Positions 12,431 to 22,100 of a DNA stretch of 64,000 nt are shown here, in pieces (within the stretch, counting starts at the first letter, position 1; each line of letters opens with the position of its first letter). Origin of the DNA: Mytilus californianus (Eukaryota; Mollusca; Bivalvia; Mytilida; Mytilidae); NCBI RefSeq assembly GCF_021869535.1, contig NW_026262669.1, forward strand, positions 1,426,001 to 1,490,000. Reading direction: 5' to 3'. A program made the position numbers and the translations under genes. The notes beneath the pieces are model-generated. The model did no database searches, was not told the origin of the DNA, and saw only the letters and a list, made by a program, of their open reading frames with translations.

Positions 12431-12630
12431 CTCCTCCACTTTCATAGGCCAGGTAAGGGAAACGCCATACATTTCCTAATCCTACAGAAAGTCTAATGCA
12501 TGACAGAATAAACTCCCATTTGGAGCCCCATTGTCCTCTATCTTCAGTATCTTTGTCAACATTTACATCAACATCTCCATTCCGTTCTTTTAAGCCATTA
12601 TTTACATTGTAGCTTATCTTTTGTGTCTAT
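12431..12630 (-). CDS. SLC6 neurotransmitter/amino-acid transporter, first transmembrane exon (partial)
   Basis: Read on the minus strand, the exon encodes an acidic N-terminal tail, then [14 protein letters not shown] and [19 protein letters not shown]. The [10 protein letters not shown] block is the TM1 signature of sodium- and chloride-dependent SLC6 transporters, where it forms part of the substrate and Na+ site. These proteins carry amino acids or transmitters into cells; the block alone cannot tell a nutrient amino-acid from a glycine or GABA type. A GT donor follows at 12430-12429 (after GGAGGAG). The acceptor TTTTTAATTGCAG ends at 12631. With that acceptor the frame has a TAG at 12629-12627 and no ATG before the conserved region, so the true start or acceptor is unresolved. 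Two further oddities: the usual Gly before the SVGLGN segment is Arg (AGA), and ENGGG is ESGGG. It is either an exon of a live gene or a decaying copy. Confidence 0.8.
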
Positions 12631-12932
12631 CTGCAATTAAAAATGTAGAAAATAACTTTAATAAATAAATCAGATTCATCTAGTCTTGAGTTATTACAAG
12701 TCATAGAAGATATACATTTTGCATTTCTGGTTAAAATCCTGATAAGGCCTGAACAAAATATAGTTATATTATCTGCCTCGCTATCCCTAATTCCCTTAAT
12801 TTTTATGCTGACCCTAACAGATATTATGAACATTCTATTGTTTGAGCACAATTTACAATGATTAAGTCCCAAAATTCTCTATGAATTGTACATGTTATAT
12901 AGTGTTAAAAAATAAAACGATTTTACCTGCCA

Positions 12933-13082
12933 TTACCTCTTTTTTCTGCCAGGAGGCCACAGACCACAATTAAATTCCCCTATCAGTTCTTTATAACGTT
13001 TTGTTTCATTAAAAAAATTGCACCATGCATTTTTGTCAAATCTTTTATGTGTGTAATGTATAGTACTAGTCCAAAAATATAT
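12933..13082 (-). CDS. Possible exon or domain fragment, unknown family
   Basis: A minus-strand frame of about 49 codons ends at TAA (12935-12933). It contains AWCNFFNETKRYKELIGEF and then CGLWPPGRKKR, a composition (W, C, P, charged cluster) unlike the AT-driven peptides around it. It lies about 300 bases upstream of the SLC6 exon on the same strand. A GT overlaps the end (AAGAG|GTAATGG), so it could be an exon, but joining to the SLC6 exon at 12630 would give an immediate TAG. I do not recognise the family; it may be a domain of a mobile element. No start codon is evident. Confidence 0.3.
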   Translation of the reverse strand: MYFWTSTIHYTHKRFDKNAWCNFFNETKRYKELIGEFNCGLWPPGRKKR

Positions 13083-13468
13083 TCAAAATTCAGAAAGATT
13101 GAACCAATCACTCTTACAAATTTAGCCAATACACATCCATACCCCTATGGACAAGTCAAGAGATGTTCCGAAAACTGTAAATATCACCTTTTTGCACCTG
13201 GCCTAATCACTCTTTCCATATCAAAATCAGTTAAAATACAACATCCAAAAGTTTATTTCACCTCTCTTCTTTTATTTCCACCAAAAAAAAACTAAGAAAT
13301 GAGTGAGGAAGGGAAAGAAAAAAAATTAAGAAAAAATACACTCTAATTAAAAGGAACTATATTCGTTATTTATTGTGGTCTTGGGCCAGGAGATAGGAAC
13401 CATTAAAATCATGTGTGTATGTTTGTTTATTGGTAGCAATTTTATTTTCTTTCATTGATCATTTACAG
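13083..13468. other. Spacer
   Basis: No supported feature. An 82-codon plus-strand frame at 13047-13295 shows no family resemblance. Confidence 0.4.
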
Positions 13469-13669
13469 TGGATTCATTTATTTTCGTGAATATCAATTTT
13501 TTCGTGAATTGAGCTAAAATTGCATTTTTGTTGATATTTGTTTTCATTGTTTTGACAAAGTCTGTATAAATGCCAATTTAAAATTTCTTCTTCATTGATC
13601 AGTTAACTTCGTGGTTTACCTGCAGTATATACCAACGAAATTGTTGTCCAATGAATAATAATGAATCCA
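13469..13669. mobile_element. MITE with TGGATTCATT ends
   Basis: The left end TGGATTCATTTATTTTCGTG and the right end AATAATAATGAATCCA form an imperfect TIR of about 16 bp over 201 bp. TTCGTGAAT repeats just inside the left end. Non-coding. Confidence 0.6.
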
Positions 13670-13861
13670 GTTTTTATAAAAAAATCAGTGATTTTCCTAG
13701 TATTTAGGGGAAGGGGCCCATATCCCGGCCAGGGCCCATGCAATTGGGAATAAAAGTTCGTGAAATGTTGGATTAGTTCATTTATACCGATGGCTCAAGG
13801 GGATATTTTAATTATTGACTGGCAATAAAATGAGACAATTTAAATCATGTTACAATAGTTA

Positions 13862-14271
13862 GGCCAAGTGAAAATATATGTGTGGTTCCAGTTACATACT
13901 TTTAAAAAAAAAGGGTCGGTAAGGCGACAATTTTTTTTTTTTTTTCAATTTTTATTTTGGATTTCCAAATTTCGGAAAAGAATTGTGTGTATACCGAAAT
14001 TGATTGTAGTATTATACACGCCCCTACTGGAAGTTCATCATTTTTACATGTGTCTGGTTGTAAAATAAACAGTCATGTCATGTTTTAGTTGATTTTGTTG
14101 CATTCTGGATGACAGAAATCTATGAATTTAATTATATAAATTCACAATCCTCAAAATTTGATCGTTTTGAAAATTTATTTTTTAGAAATGAAAAAAAAGG
14201 TTCTAGGGTCGGGGGGGTTTAGACTAGGGTCGGTCGGGTAACTGGAACCACACATATATTTTTATTTGGCC
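13862..14271. mobile_element. PIF/Harbinger-like MITE inserted in the hammerhead repeat
   Basis: The ends are GGCCAAGTGAAAATATATGT and ATATATTTTTATTTGGCC, extended by GTGGTTCCAGTTAC / GTAACTGGAACCAC, giving ~35-bp TIRs. TTA lies on both sides (13859-13861 and 14272-14274). A 3-bp TTA duplication with GGCC-type ends is typical of PIF/Harbinger. The interior is A/T and G homopolymer-rich. The flanks join to read a continuous hammerhead-repeat end, which shows the insertion came later. Confidence 0.75.
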
Positions 14272-14274
14272 TTA

Positions 14275-14480
14275 TCAAAGGTACCAGGATTATAATTTAA
14301 TACGCCAGACCGAGTTTCGTCTACATACATGTAAGACTCATCAGTGACGCTCAGATCAAAATAGTTATAAAGCCAAACAAGTACAAAGTTGAAGAGCATG
14401 GAGGACCCAAATTCCAAAAAGTTGTGCCAAATACGGCTTAGGTAATCTATTACTGGGATAAGAAAATGACTCTTTTGTGA
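14275..14480 (-). mobile_element. Hammerhead-ribozyme-bearing repeat (PLE terminal repeat or retrozyme-like)
   Basis: On the minus strand this reads CTTATCCCAGTAATAGATTA, then AATACGGCTTAGG-type words in reverse orientation, GGCACAACTTTTTGGAATTT, a GCTCTTCAACTTTGTACTTG block, the ribozyme core and CCTGGTACCTTTGATAA. A diverged copy in plus orientation is at 17728-17893. Hammerhead-bearing repeats are known from bivalves, both as terminal repeats of Penelope-like elements and as small retrozymes. The 74-codon frame over it is not a gene. Confidence 0.75.
14301..14353 (-). ncRNA. Hammerhead ribozyme, conserved core intact
   Basis: In order on the minus strand: stem I strand GAGCGUCA, core CUGAUGA (14344-14338), a stem II hairpin GUCUUACAU/AUGUAGAC, core GAAA (14318-14315), a two-base-pair stem III (A-U, C-G) with loop UCG, then GUC with the cleavage site after C14308, and stem I strand UGGCGUA. 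Stem I pairs over six positions including G-U pairs. The tiny stem III is typical of the minimal hammerheads of animal retroelements, which cut well mainly as dimers. All core residues needed for catalysis are present; activity is inferred. Confidence 0.8.
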
Positions 14481-14640
14481 TGACAAGAATTTTTTTTTCT
14501 TTCTAGAAACAGACCAACTTTATAAACCAATATCATCTGGATAGAAGATGAAATTATTCACACTCTTAATTTTGATACCAAGTTCTTTTGGGGGATTTTG
14601 GGTCTGCACTCTGCAGTATCAGATCAATGCATGCCAAAAT

Positions 14641-14742
14641 CTAGTCCAAATAATTATGACGTCTGACAAGGCTATTTTAATTTTTTTCTGGGACGCCTTC
14701 CTAGTGACAAGCCTTGCCAGACGTCATAATTATTTGTACTAG
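14641..14742. mobile_element. Palindromic MITE (~32-bp arms)
   Basis: CTAGTCCAAATAATTATGAC plus GTCTGACAAGGCT at the left pair with AGCCTTGCCAGACGTCATAATTATTTGTACTAG-type sequence at the right (14711-14742), with two mismatches. The element is 102 bp and non-coding. Confidence 0.7.
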
Positions 14743-14826
14743 CCAAAATCAGCAAATTGCTTCATGCAGACTCTGCCTCCTTCACCATTAAAATGAATTA
14801 CTGAAATCCTTTTCTGCTATAGAAGA

Positions 14827-16214
14827 TTCGGATCTCCTGTAGTTGGTGATCGCAATACTGGTATACGAGTATTGTGCACAATACTGGTATAAAAATTTTG
14901 TACCAGTATTGTATTCCAGTATTGTACCAGAATTGTGTTTTTTTTAAAATAAACAATACATACAGGTAATTAATCTTTTATTAAAGGTGTCACATATATA
15001 TGCATAATGATATTAACATATGATATGACAATTTTATATGGAATGATTGTATGTTTAACTGATGATGCCATTGATGGTACACTGTGATTGTAATCAAAGA
15101 AAGTTTTAAATCTTCTGATGTTTTTTTCTTGAGGGAACCGTACTGTCTCAGCATTTTAACAAACTCTTTACTTTCTTCTATGTTTTCTACCAGCTCTCTC
15201 TTTCCAAGTCTCAATAGTATATTTTAGTGAATTTTATATTGACATTAATGCTGTTATAGCTTCTGTATCATCAGCATTGGTAGTGTTTATTTCTTCTTCA
15301 GATGGCATTTCTGCAATCCTCAATTCCTATATTGATATTTATGTATTCAGTCTGTGGACTTTCTCTTACGCTTACTAGATTACAAGCTTGTTTAGATAGC
15401 ACCTGTACGGCTCTCTTACTGTAGGAGTGCTTGTCTAGTATTAGTATTTGTACCAGTAGATATATCTGCTACAAATTGTATTGCCCATGGTTCTGAATCA
15501 ACTGCTTTAACTACCCTTAACATTCATGTAGACAAACTAGTAAAAGTAGTTAATTTGATTATAATCAGGTTCCCCTATTAAGCAACTTTTTATGTTTAAT
15601 GGATATTGATATCTTTTATCATGTTTATTGTGAAAGATTGATAAGAACAAAAAGACAAACAAATGTTTAGAATCTTAGTATACATGTATTAAAATATCTG
15701 TAAAAAATACGATGGCATACATGTACATGTAAATGCTGAATTTACAGTGTTATAGTGTAATAATTTGCTTGAATTTATTAAATAATAACTCAGATAATAA
15801 AGTTTTTATTTTATTTTATCTAAATTGAATTAAATAAAATATAGATATATGATAAAATATTTAGCAATTATTTATATAATTAACAATTGTTTGAATAAGA
15901 TGATTTAATTACAATAATCTTTTGTTTATTTGTACAAGTATAGTAATTATTTTTAACTGGTTGTTAATTGATTTCACAATTATCCTCTATGATATTTTTG
16001 AGTTCATTTAATCTCCCTTTGATCTTCAATATCTTTTCATTATACACCTTAAAGTATAGTGAACAATACAACTACAATACTGGTATATCAGTAATGTACC
16101 AGTATTGCTGGTTTTTTTTTTAAAAGTTACAATACTGGTACAAAATTTGTATACCAGTATTATGGACAATACTGGTATACCAGTATTGCGATCACCAACT
16201 ACAGGAGATCCGAA
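14827..16214. mobile_element. Long-TIR element with clustered CAATACTGGTA motifs
   Basis: The left end TTCGGATCTCCTGTAGTTGG is repeated in inverted form at the right end (16195-16214). The homology continues inward through GTGATCGCAATACTGGTATA and several CAATACTGGTA/TACCAGTATTG words, giving TIRs of well over 100 bp with small gaps. The interior (14960-16030) is AT-rich. A minus-strand frame at 14990-15214 is rich in charged residues near its start (GKRELVENIEESKEF) but has no recognised family. No clear target duplication. Confidence 0.7.
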
Positions 16215-16604
16215 GATTCTCATGCATGCACTTGAATACAATTCCCGACTCTTTCGTAAGAATAATACTTATTTGTTTTATATAAAGGTCTCCTTGAGTT
16301 AATTGTTTTGCAAAATTTCTACTTTGAAAAACAATAGACTGACCAATAGTGCACTAACTATTATTACCGGAAGTTAATTTTCTAAAAATGAAACTCTCGA
16401 AACGAGCAATGTGTAAAAATTTCCGGAAATGTAAAAATCTAACCTTTGTTGATCTTTGTTAACTTATCCTTTATGACTTACTTCGTTATTAGAAATATAA
16501 ACATATATATCGCTCATGTAAAATCATATATAAAATATCATATACAACTGTAGCCAGTGATTGAGTTGGGGGAGGGAGATCAGGGGGTTCTATCGAGGTT
16601 CTAT
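16215..16604. other. Spacer
   Basis: No supported feature. Some purine-rich sequence occurs at 16567-16586. Confidence 0.45.
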
Positions 16605-16712
16605 CAATCTAATTAAAATTAAATCTCTCACTCGCTCATTTTTTATGCTTGGGCACGCAGCAACCAAGCATAGAAAAATGAGCGAGTGACAAATTTAATT
16701 TTGATTAGATTG
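16605..16712. mobile_element. Hairpin MITE at the edge of the satellite array
   Basis: CAATCTAATTAAAATTAAAT, CACTCGCTCATTTTT and TGCTTGG on the left pair with CCAAGCATAGAAAAATGAGC, GAGTGACAAATTTAATTTTG and ATTAGATTG on the right. The arms are ~48 bp around a loop of about 11 bases. It directly abuts the first AGTCAGGATGACAATTT unit of the array. Confidence 0.75.
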
Positions 16713-17710
16713 AAGTCAGGATGACAATTTGGGTAAAAAAGTCAGGATAAACAATTAAAAAAAGGCAGGACCGAATAGAGTAAAAAATAAAAAGGCAGAA
16801 CAGAGATTACAACTAAAAAAAAAGCAGGACAAAATATGTCATCCTAGCTAACCTCCCTACAAAATCAAATGATAGCTACCTAACTATATAGTTGACCAAT
16901 TGCTTATAGTATTAGTAAAGCACTAGCCCAACCATTCAAAATACTCGACATTGGCCAATAAACCTTGAAAATGATGTCAAGGTTAGATTAACCCTTCCAG
17001 ACAGATAAGTAGTAAAAATATTACTTACAGTAAAAAAGTTAAAAAAAACTTTTCACACACTTGAATGTTTATTGTTACACATGAATTGTAAATAAAACTG
17101 TATGGAAAGATTTAATGTTAACAATATACATGAAAGGAAATTTTAATTCTACATGTTTGAAGTGTAAAACAAGAGCGCACAGGCTGACAATTTTTACCTG
17201 GTTAACTGACCATGGTTGATTTTATGTTACAAGTTGAAAGATAAAGGTTTTACTACAATAATCATATACACTAAACATTAGCAATGACTCAGTGTAAATG
17301 AGGTCAAGGTCAAAAGCAATGTTACAGACGGACATGTACATCCGACAATCATTCCATACAATAAAATTGAAGGATGAATTTTGAAAAATAAAAGGCAGAA
17401 CACGAGTTTGAGTTAAAAAAAGCAGGATGAGCAACTTGGTAAAAAAAAAAAAGTCAAGATGATAATTTGTGTAAAAAAAGTCAGGATAAACAAGTAAAAA
17501 AGGCAGGACCGAATAGAGTAAAAAATAAAAAGGCAGAACAGAGATAACAACTAAAAAAAGCAGGACCAAATTTTTCATCCTAGCTAGCCCCCCTAAAAAT
17601 CAAATGGTAGCTGCCTAACTATGTAGTTTACCAATTGCTTATAGTATTGGTAAAGCACTAGCCCAACCATTCAAACTTATATTTTGCCAAGGGACCATTT
17701 ATGAACAGTA

Positions 17711-18253
17711 CACCCTGGACGTATTGGTCACAACTTTTTGGAACTTTTGGTCCTCGGTGGTCTTCAGCTTTGTACTTGTTTTGGCTTTCAAACTTTTTTC
17801 ATCTGAGCGTCGCTGGTAAGTCTTGTGTGGACGTGGCGCGCGTCTGGCATATTGAATTTTTAACCTGGTACCTTTTGTTGGCTACTATTCGTTTGTTTCT
17901 CTGTCCTATATTTTCTCCCATTTATTTGTATTGTAGTCCTGTCATGTAATGTTGTCATTTTAATGTTGTAATTAACATTGTCATTAAAGCGGGAGGTTTG
18001 GCATGCTACAAAACCAGGTTCAACCCACCATTTATTTCTTAAAATGCACTGTACCAAGTCAGGAAAATGGCCATTGTTATATTATAGTTCGTTTCTGTGT
18101 GTGTTACATTTTAATGTTGTGTTTCTGTTGTGTCGTAGTTTTCTTATATTTGATACGTTTTCCTCGGTTCTAGTTTGTGGCCCGGATTTGTTTTTTCTCT
18201 ATCGATTTATGAATTTCGAACAGCGGTATACTACTATTGTTGCCTTTATTTAC
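17711..18253 (+). mobile_element. PLE terminal-repeat fragment with a broken hammerhead
   Basis: It interrupts the array. The 5' part (17728-17893) is a plus-strand copy of the repeat at 14275-14480. The 3' part contains GCGGGAGGTTTGGCATGC, AAACCAGGTTCAACCCACC, GTCAGGAAAATGGCCATTGT and GAACAGCGGTATACTACTAT, with CCTTTATTTACA at its end. I take the whole to be one retroelement terminal region of the Penelope-like type; the assignment rests on the hammerhead and on resemblance to a common bivalve repeat. The overlapping frames of 82 and 103 codons are not supported as genes. Confidence 0.55.
17805..17850 (+). ncRNA. Degenerate hammerhead ribozyme (inactive)
   Basis: Aligned to the intact copy, CUGAUGA has become CUGGUAA and GAAA has become GUGG, while the stem II closing bases (GUC/GAC), the GCGCGUC site and stem I (GAGCGUCG/UGGCAU) remain. 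Loss of both catalytic core blocks should abolish cleavage. Confidence 0.7.
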
Positions 18254-18299
18254 AGTCGCTCCAAATATCAAAAGGAGTTGACCTATTGATAATAGTAAT

Positions 18300-19130
18300 G
18301 GGAAAATTACTAGCCCAACCATTCAATCTTTGGCCTAAGAAACATGCATGAACATTGCAACGAGGTCAGAAAATACCTGCTTGACATAAATATACACCTT
18401 ACAGTAATTCCATATATCAAAAGTAGTTGACCTATAGATAATTTAATTGAGAAACCACTAGTCCAACCATTTAAATTTAACTTTGCCCAAAGAACCATGC
18501 ATGGACATTAGATCGAGGTCAGAAAATACCTGCTTGACATAAATGTACACCTTACAGTCATTCCATAGATGAAAAGTGGTCGACCTATATATAATAGGTA
18601 TTGGGAAACCACTAGCCCAACCATTTAAACTTAACTTTGGCCAAAGAACCTTGCATGAACATTTGATCGAGGTAAGAAAATACCTGCTTGACATAAATGT
18701 ACATCTTACAGTCGTTCCAAATATCAAAAGTAGTTTACCTATAGAAAATAGTATTGGGAAATCACTAGCCCAAACATTCAAACTTAACTTTGGCCAAAGA
18801 ACCATGCATGAACATTATATCGAGGTCATAAAATACCTGCTTGACATAAATGTACACCTTACAGTCATTCAATATATGAAAAGTGGTTGACCTATATATA
18901 TAATTTAATTGGGAAACCACTAGCACAACCATTTAAACGTAACTTTGGCCAAAGAACCATGCATGCACATTAGATCGAGGTCAGAAAACACCTGCTAGAC
19001 ATAAATGTACATCTTATAGTCATTCCAAATATCAAAAGTAGTTGACCTATTGGTAATAGTATCGGGAAATATCTAGCCCAACCATTCAAACTTAACTTTG
19101 GCTAAGAACCATGCATGAACATTAGTTAAC
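18300..19130 (+). repeat. Run of ~154-bp monomers
   Basis: At least five consecutive monomers separated by 153-155 bases. Each has ACCATGCATGAACATTAGAT, GAGGTCAGAAAATACCTGCT, GACATAAATGTACA, CAGTCATTCCATATATCAAA, GTAGTTGACCTAT and CACTAGCCCAACCATT-type words. Monomer-phased frames appear on both strands. Confidence 0.85.
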
Positions 19131-22100
19131 TGACCTTGTTGTTTTTATGTTCGAAGTTGAAAGTTAAATGCTTACCTAAAATAATCACATACACTTAACA
19201 TTAACATTGACCCAATGTAAATGAGGCCAAGGTCAAAAGCAATGTTACAGACGGACATATCCATCCGACAATCATTCCATACAATAAAATTGAAGAATGA
19301 ATTTTGGAAAAAATAGGCAGAACAGGATTTTGAGTAAAAAAAAAAAGCAGGATAGGCAACTTGTTAAAAAAAGTCACGATGAAAATTTGTGTAAAAAAAG
19401 TCAGGATAAACAAGTAAAAAATGGCAGGACCGAATACAGTAAAAAATAAAAAAGGCAGAACAGAGATAACAACTAAATAAAAAGCAGGATAAAATTTGTC
19501 ATTCTAGCTATCCCCCCTACCAATCAAATGGTAGCTCCCTAACTATATAGTTGACCAACTGCTTATAGTATTGGGAAACCACTAGCCCAACCATTCCAAC
19601 TTATCTTTGGCCAAGGTACAATGCATGAACATTAGATCGAGGTAAGAAAATACCTGCTAGACATAAATGTACATCTTATAGTCATTCCATATATCAAAAG
19701 TAGCTGATCTATTGATAATAGTATTTGGAAATCATTACCCCAACCATTCAAACTTAACTTTGGCCAAAGAACTATGCATACACATTAGATCGTGGTCAGA
19801 AAATACCTGCTAGAATATAATGTACATCTTACAGTCATTCCATATATCAAAAATAGTTGACCTATAGATAATTTAATTTGGAAACCACTAGTCCAACCAT
19901 TTCAACTTAACTTTGGCCAAAGAACCTTGCATGAACATTTGATCGAGGTCATAAAAACCTGCTTCACATAAATGTACATCTTACAGTCATTCCATATATC
20001 AAAAGTAGTTGACCTATTGATAATAGTATTGGGAAATCACTAGTCCAACCATTCAAACTTAACTTTGGCCAAAGAACCATGCATGAACATTAGATTGAGG
20101 TCAGAAAATACCTGCTTGACATAAATGTACATCTTACAGTCATTGCATATACCAAAAGTAGTTAACATATTGCTTACAGTATCTGAGAAACAGACTCAGC
20201 AATGGAATACTCGACATCGACCAATAAACCTTGAAAATGAGGTCAAGGTTAGATTAACCCTCCCAGACAGATATGTAGTAAAAATATTGCTTTCAGTAAA
20301 ATAAAACTTTTCACACACTTGAATGTTTGTTGTTACACATAAAATGTTAATAAAGCTGTATGGAAAGATTTAATGTAAATAATATATATGAAAGGAAATT
20401 TTAAATCTACATGTTTGAAATGTAAAACAAGAGCGCACAGGCTGACAATTTTTACCTGGTTAATTGACCATGGTTGTTTTTATGTTGGAAGTTGAAAGAT
20501 AAATGTTTACCTACAATAATCACATACACTAAACATTAGCAATGACCAAATGTAAATGAGGTCAAGGTCAAAAGCAATGTTACAGACGGATATGTCCATC
20601 CGACAATCATTCCATACAATAAAATTGAAGTATTTATTTTGAAAAATAAAGAAGAACAGGAGTTTGAGTAAAAAAAAAGGCAGGATGAGCAACTTAGTAA
20701 AAAAATGTCAGGATGACAATTTGGGTAAAAAAGTCAGGATAAACAAGTAAAAAAAGGCAGGACCGAATACAGTAAAAAATAAAAAGGCAGAACAGAGATT
20801 ACAACTAAAAAAAAAAGCAGGACAAAATATGTCATCCTAGCTAACCTCCCTACAAAATCAAATGATAGCTACCTAACTATATAGTTGACCAATTGCTTAT
20901 AGTATTGAGAAACCACAAGCCCAACCATTAAAACTTATCTTTGGCCAAGGTACCATGCATGAACCTTAGATCGAAGTCAGCAAATACTTTCTGGTCATAA
21001 ATGAACATCTTACAGTCATTCCATATATCAAAAGTAGTTGATTTATTGATAATAGTATTTGGAAATCATTACCCCAACCTTTCAAACTTAACTCTGGCCA
21101 AAGAACTATGCATACACATTAGATCGTGGTCAGAAAATACCTGCTAGACATAATGTACATCTTACAGTCATTCCATATATCAAAAATAGTTGACCTATAA
21201 ATAATTTAATTTGAAAACCACTTGTCCAACCATTTAAACTTAACTTTGGCCAAAGAACCATGCATGCACATTAGATCGAGGTCGGAAAATACCTGCTAGA
21301 CATAAATGTACATCTTATAGTCATTCCAAATATCAAAAGTAGTTGACCTATTGATAATAGTATCGGGAAATATCTAGCCCAACCATTCAAACTTAACTTT
21401 GGCTAAGAACCATGCATGAACATTAGATGATCTTAGATCGAGGTCAGAAAATACCTGCTTGACATAAATGTACATCTTACAGTCATTCCATATACCAAAA
21501 GTAGCCAACATATTGCTTACAATATCTGCGAAACAGACTTAACCAGGAATATTCGACATTGAGCATTAAACCTTGAAAATGAGGTCAAGGTTAGATTAAC
21601 CCTCCCAGACAGATATGTAGTAAAAATATTGTTTACAGTAAAAAAAAAAATTTCACACACTTGAATGTTTATTGTTACACATGAATTATAAATAAAGCTG
21701 TATGGAAAGATTTAATATTAACAATATATATGAAAGGAATTTTAAATCTACATGTATGAAGTGTAAAACAAGAGTGCACAGGCTGACAATTTTTACCAAG
21801 TTAACTGACCTTGTTGTTTTTATGTTCGAAGTTGAAAGTTAAATGCTTACCTAAAATAATCACATACACTTAACATTAACATTGACCCAATGTAAATGAG
21901 GCCAAGGTCAAAAGCAATGTTACAGACGGACATATCCATCCGACAATCATTCCATACAATAAAATTGAAGAATGAATTTTGGAAAAAATAGGCAGAACAG
22001 GATTTTGAGTAAAAAAAAAAGCAGGATAGGCAACTTGTTAAAAAAAGTCACGATGAAAATTTGTGTAAAAAAAGTCAGGATAAACAAGTAAAAATTGGCA

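Noticed and set aside
17222..17578. 118-codon minus-strand frame rich in Phe and Leu
   Set aside because: It lies in the satellite spacer; the residues come from A-runs on the plus strand, and similar frames recur in other units with stops.
17978..18289. 103-codon plus-strand frame
   Set aside because: It falls in the terminal-repeat fragment of a retroelement and extends into the satellite; no protein family recognised.
18458..18890. 104- and 115-codon frames on opposite strands
   Set aside because: Internally repetitive with the ~154-bp monomer; artefacts of the array.
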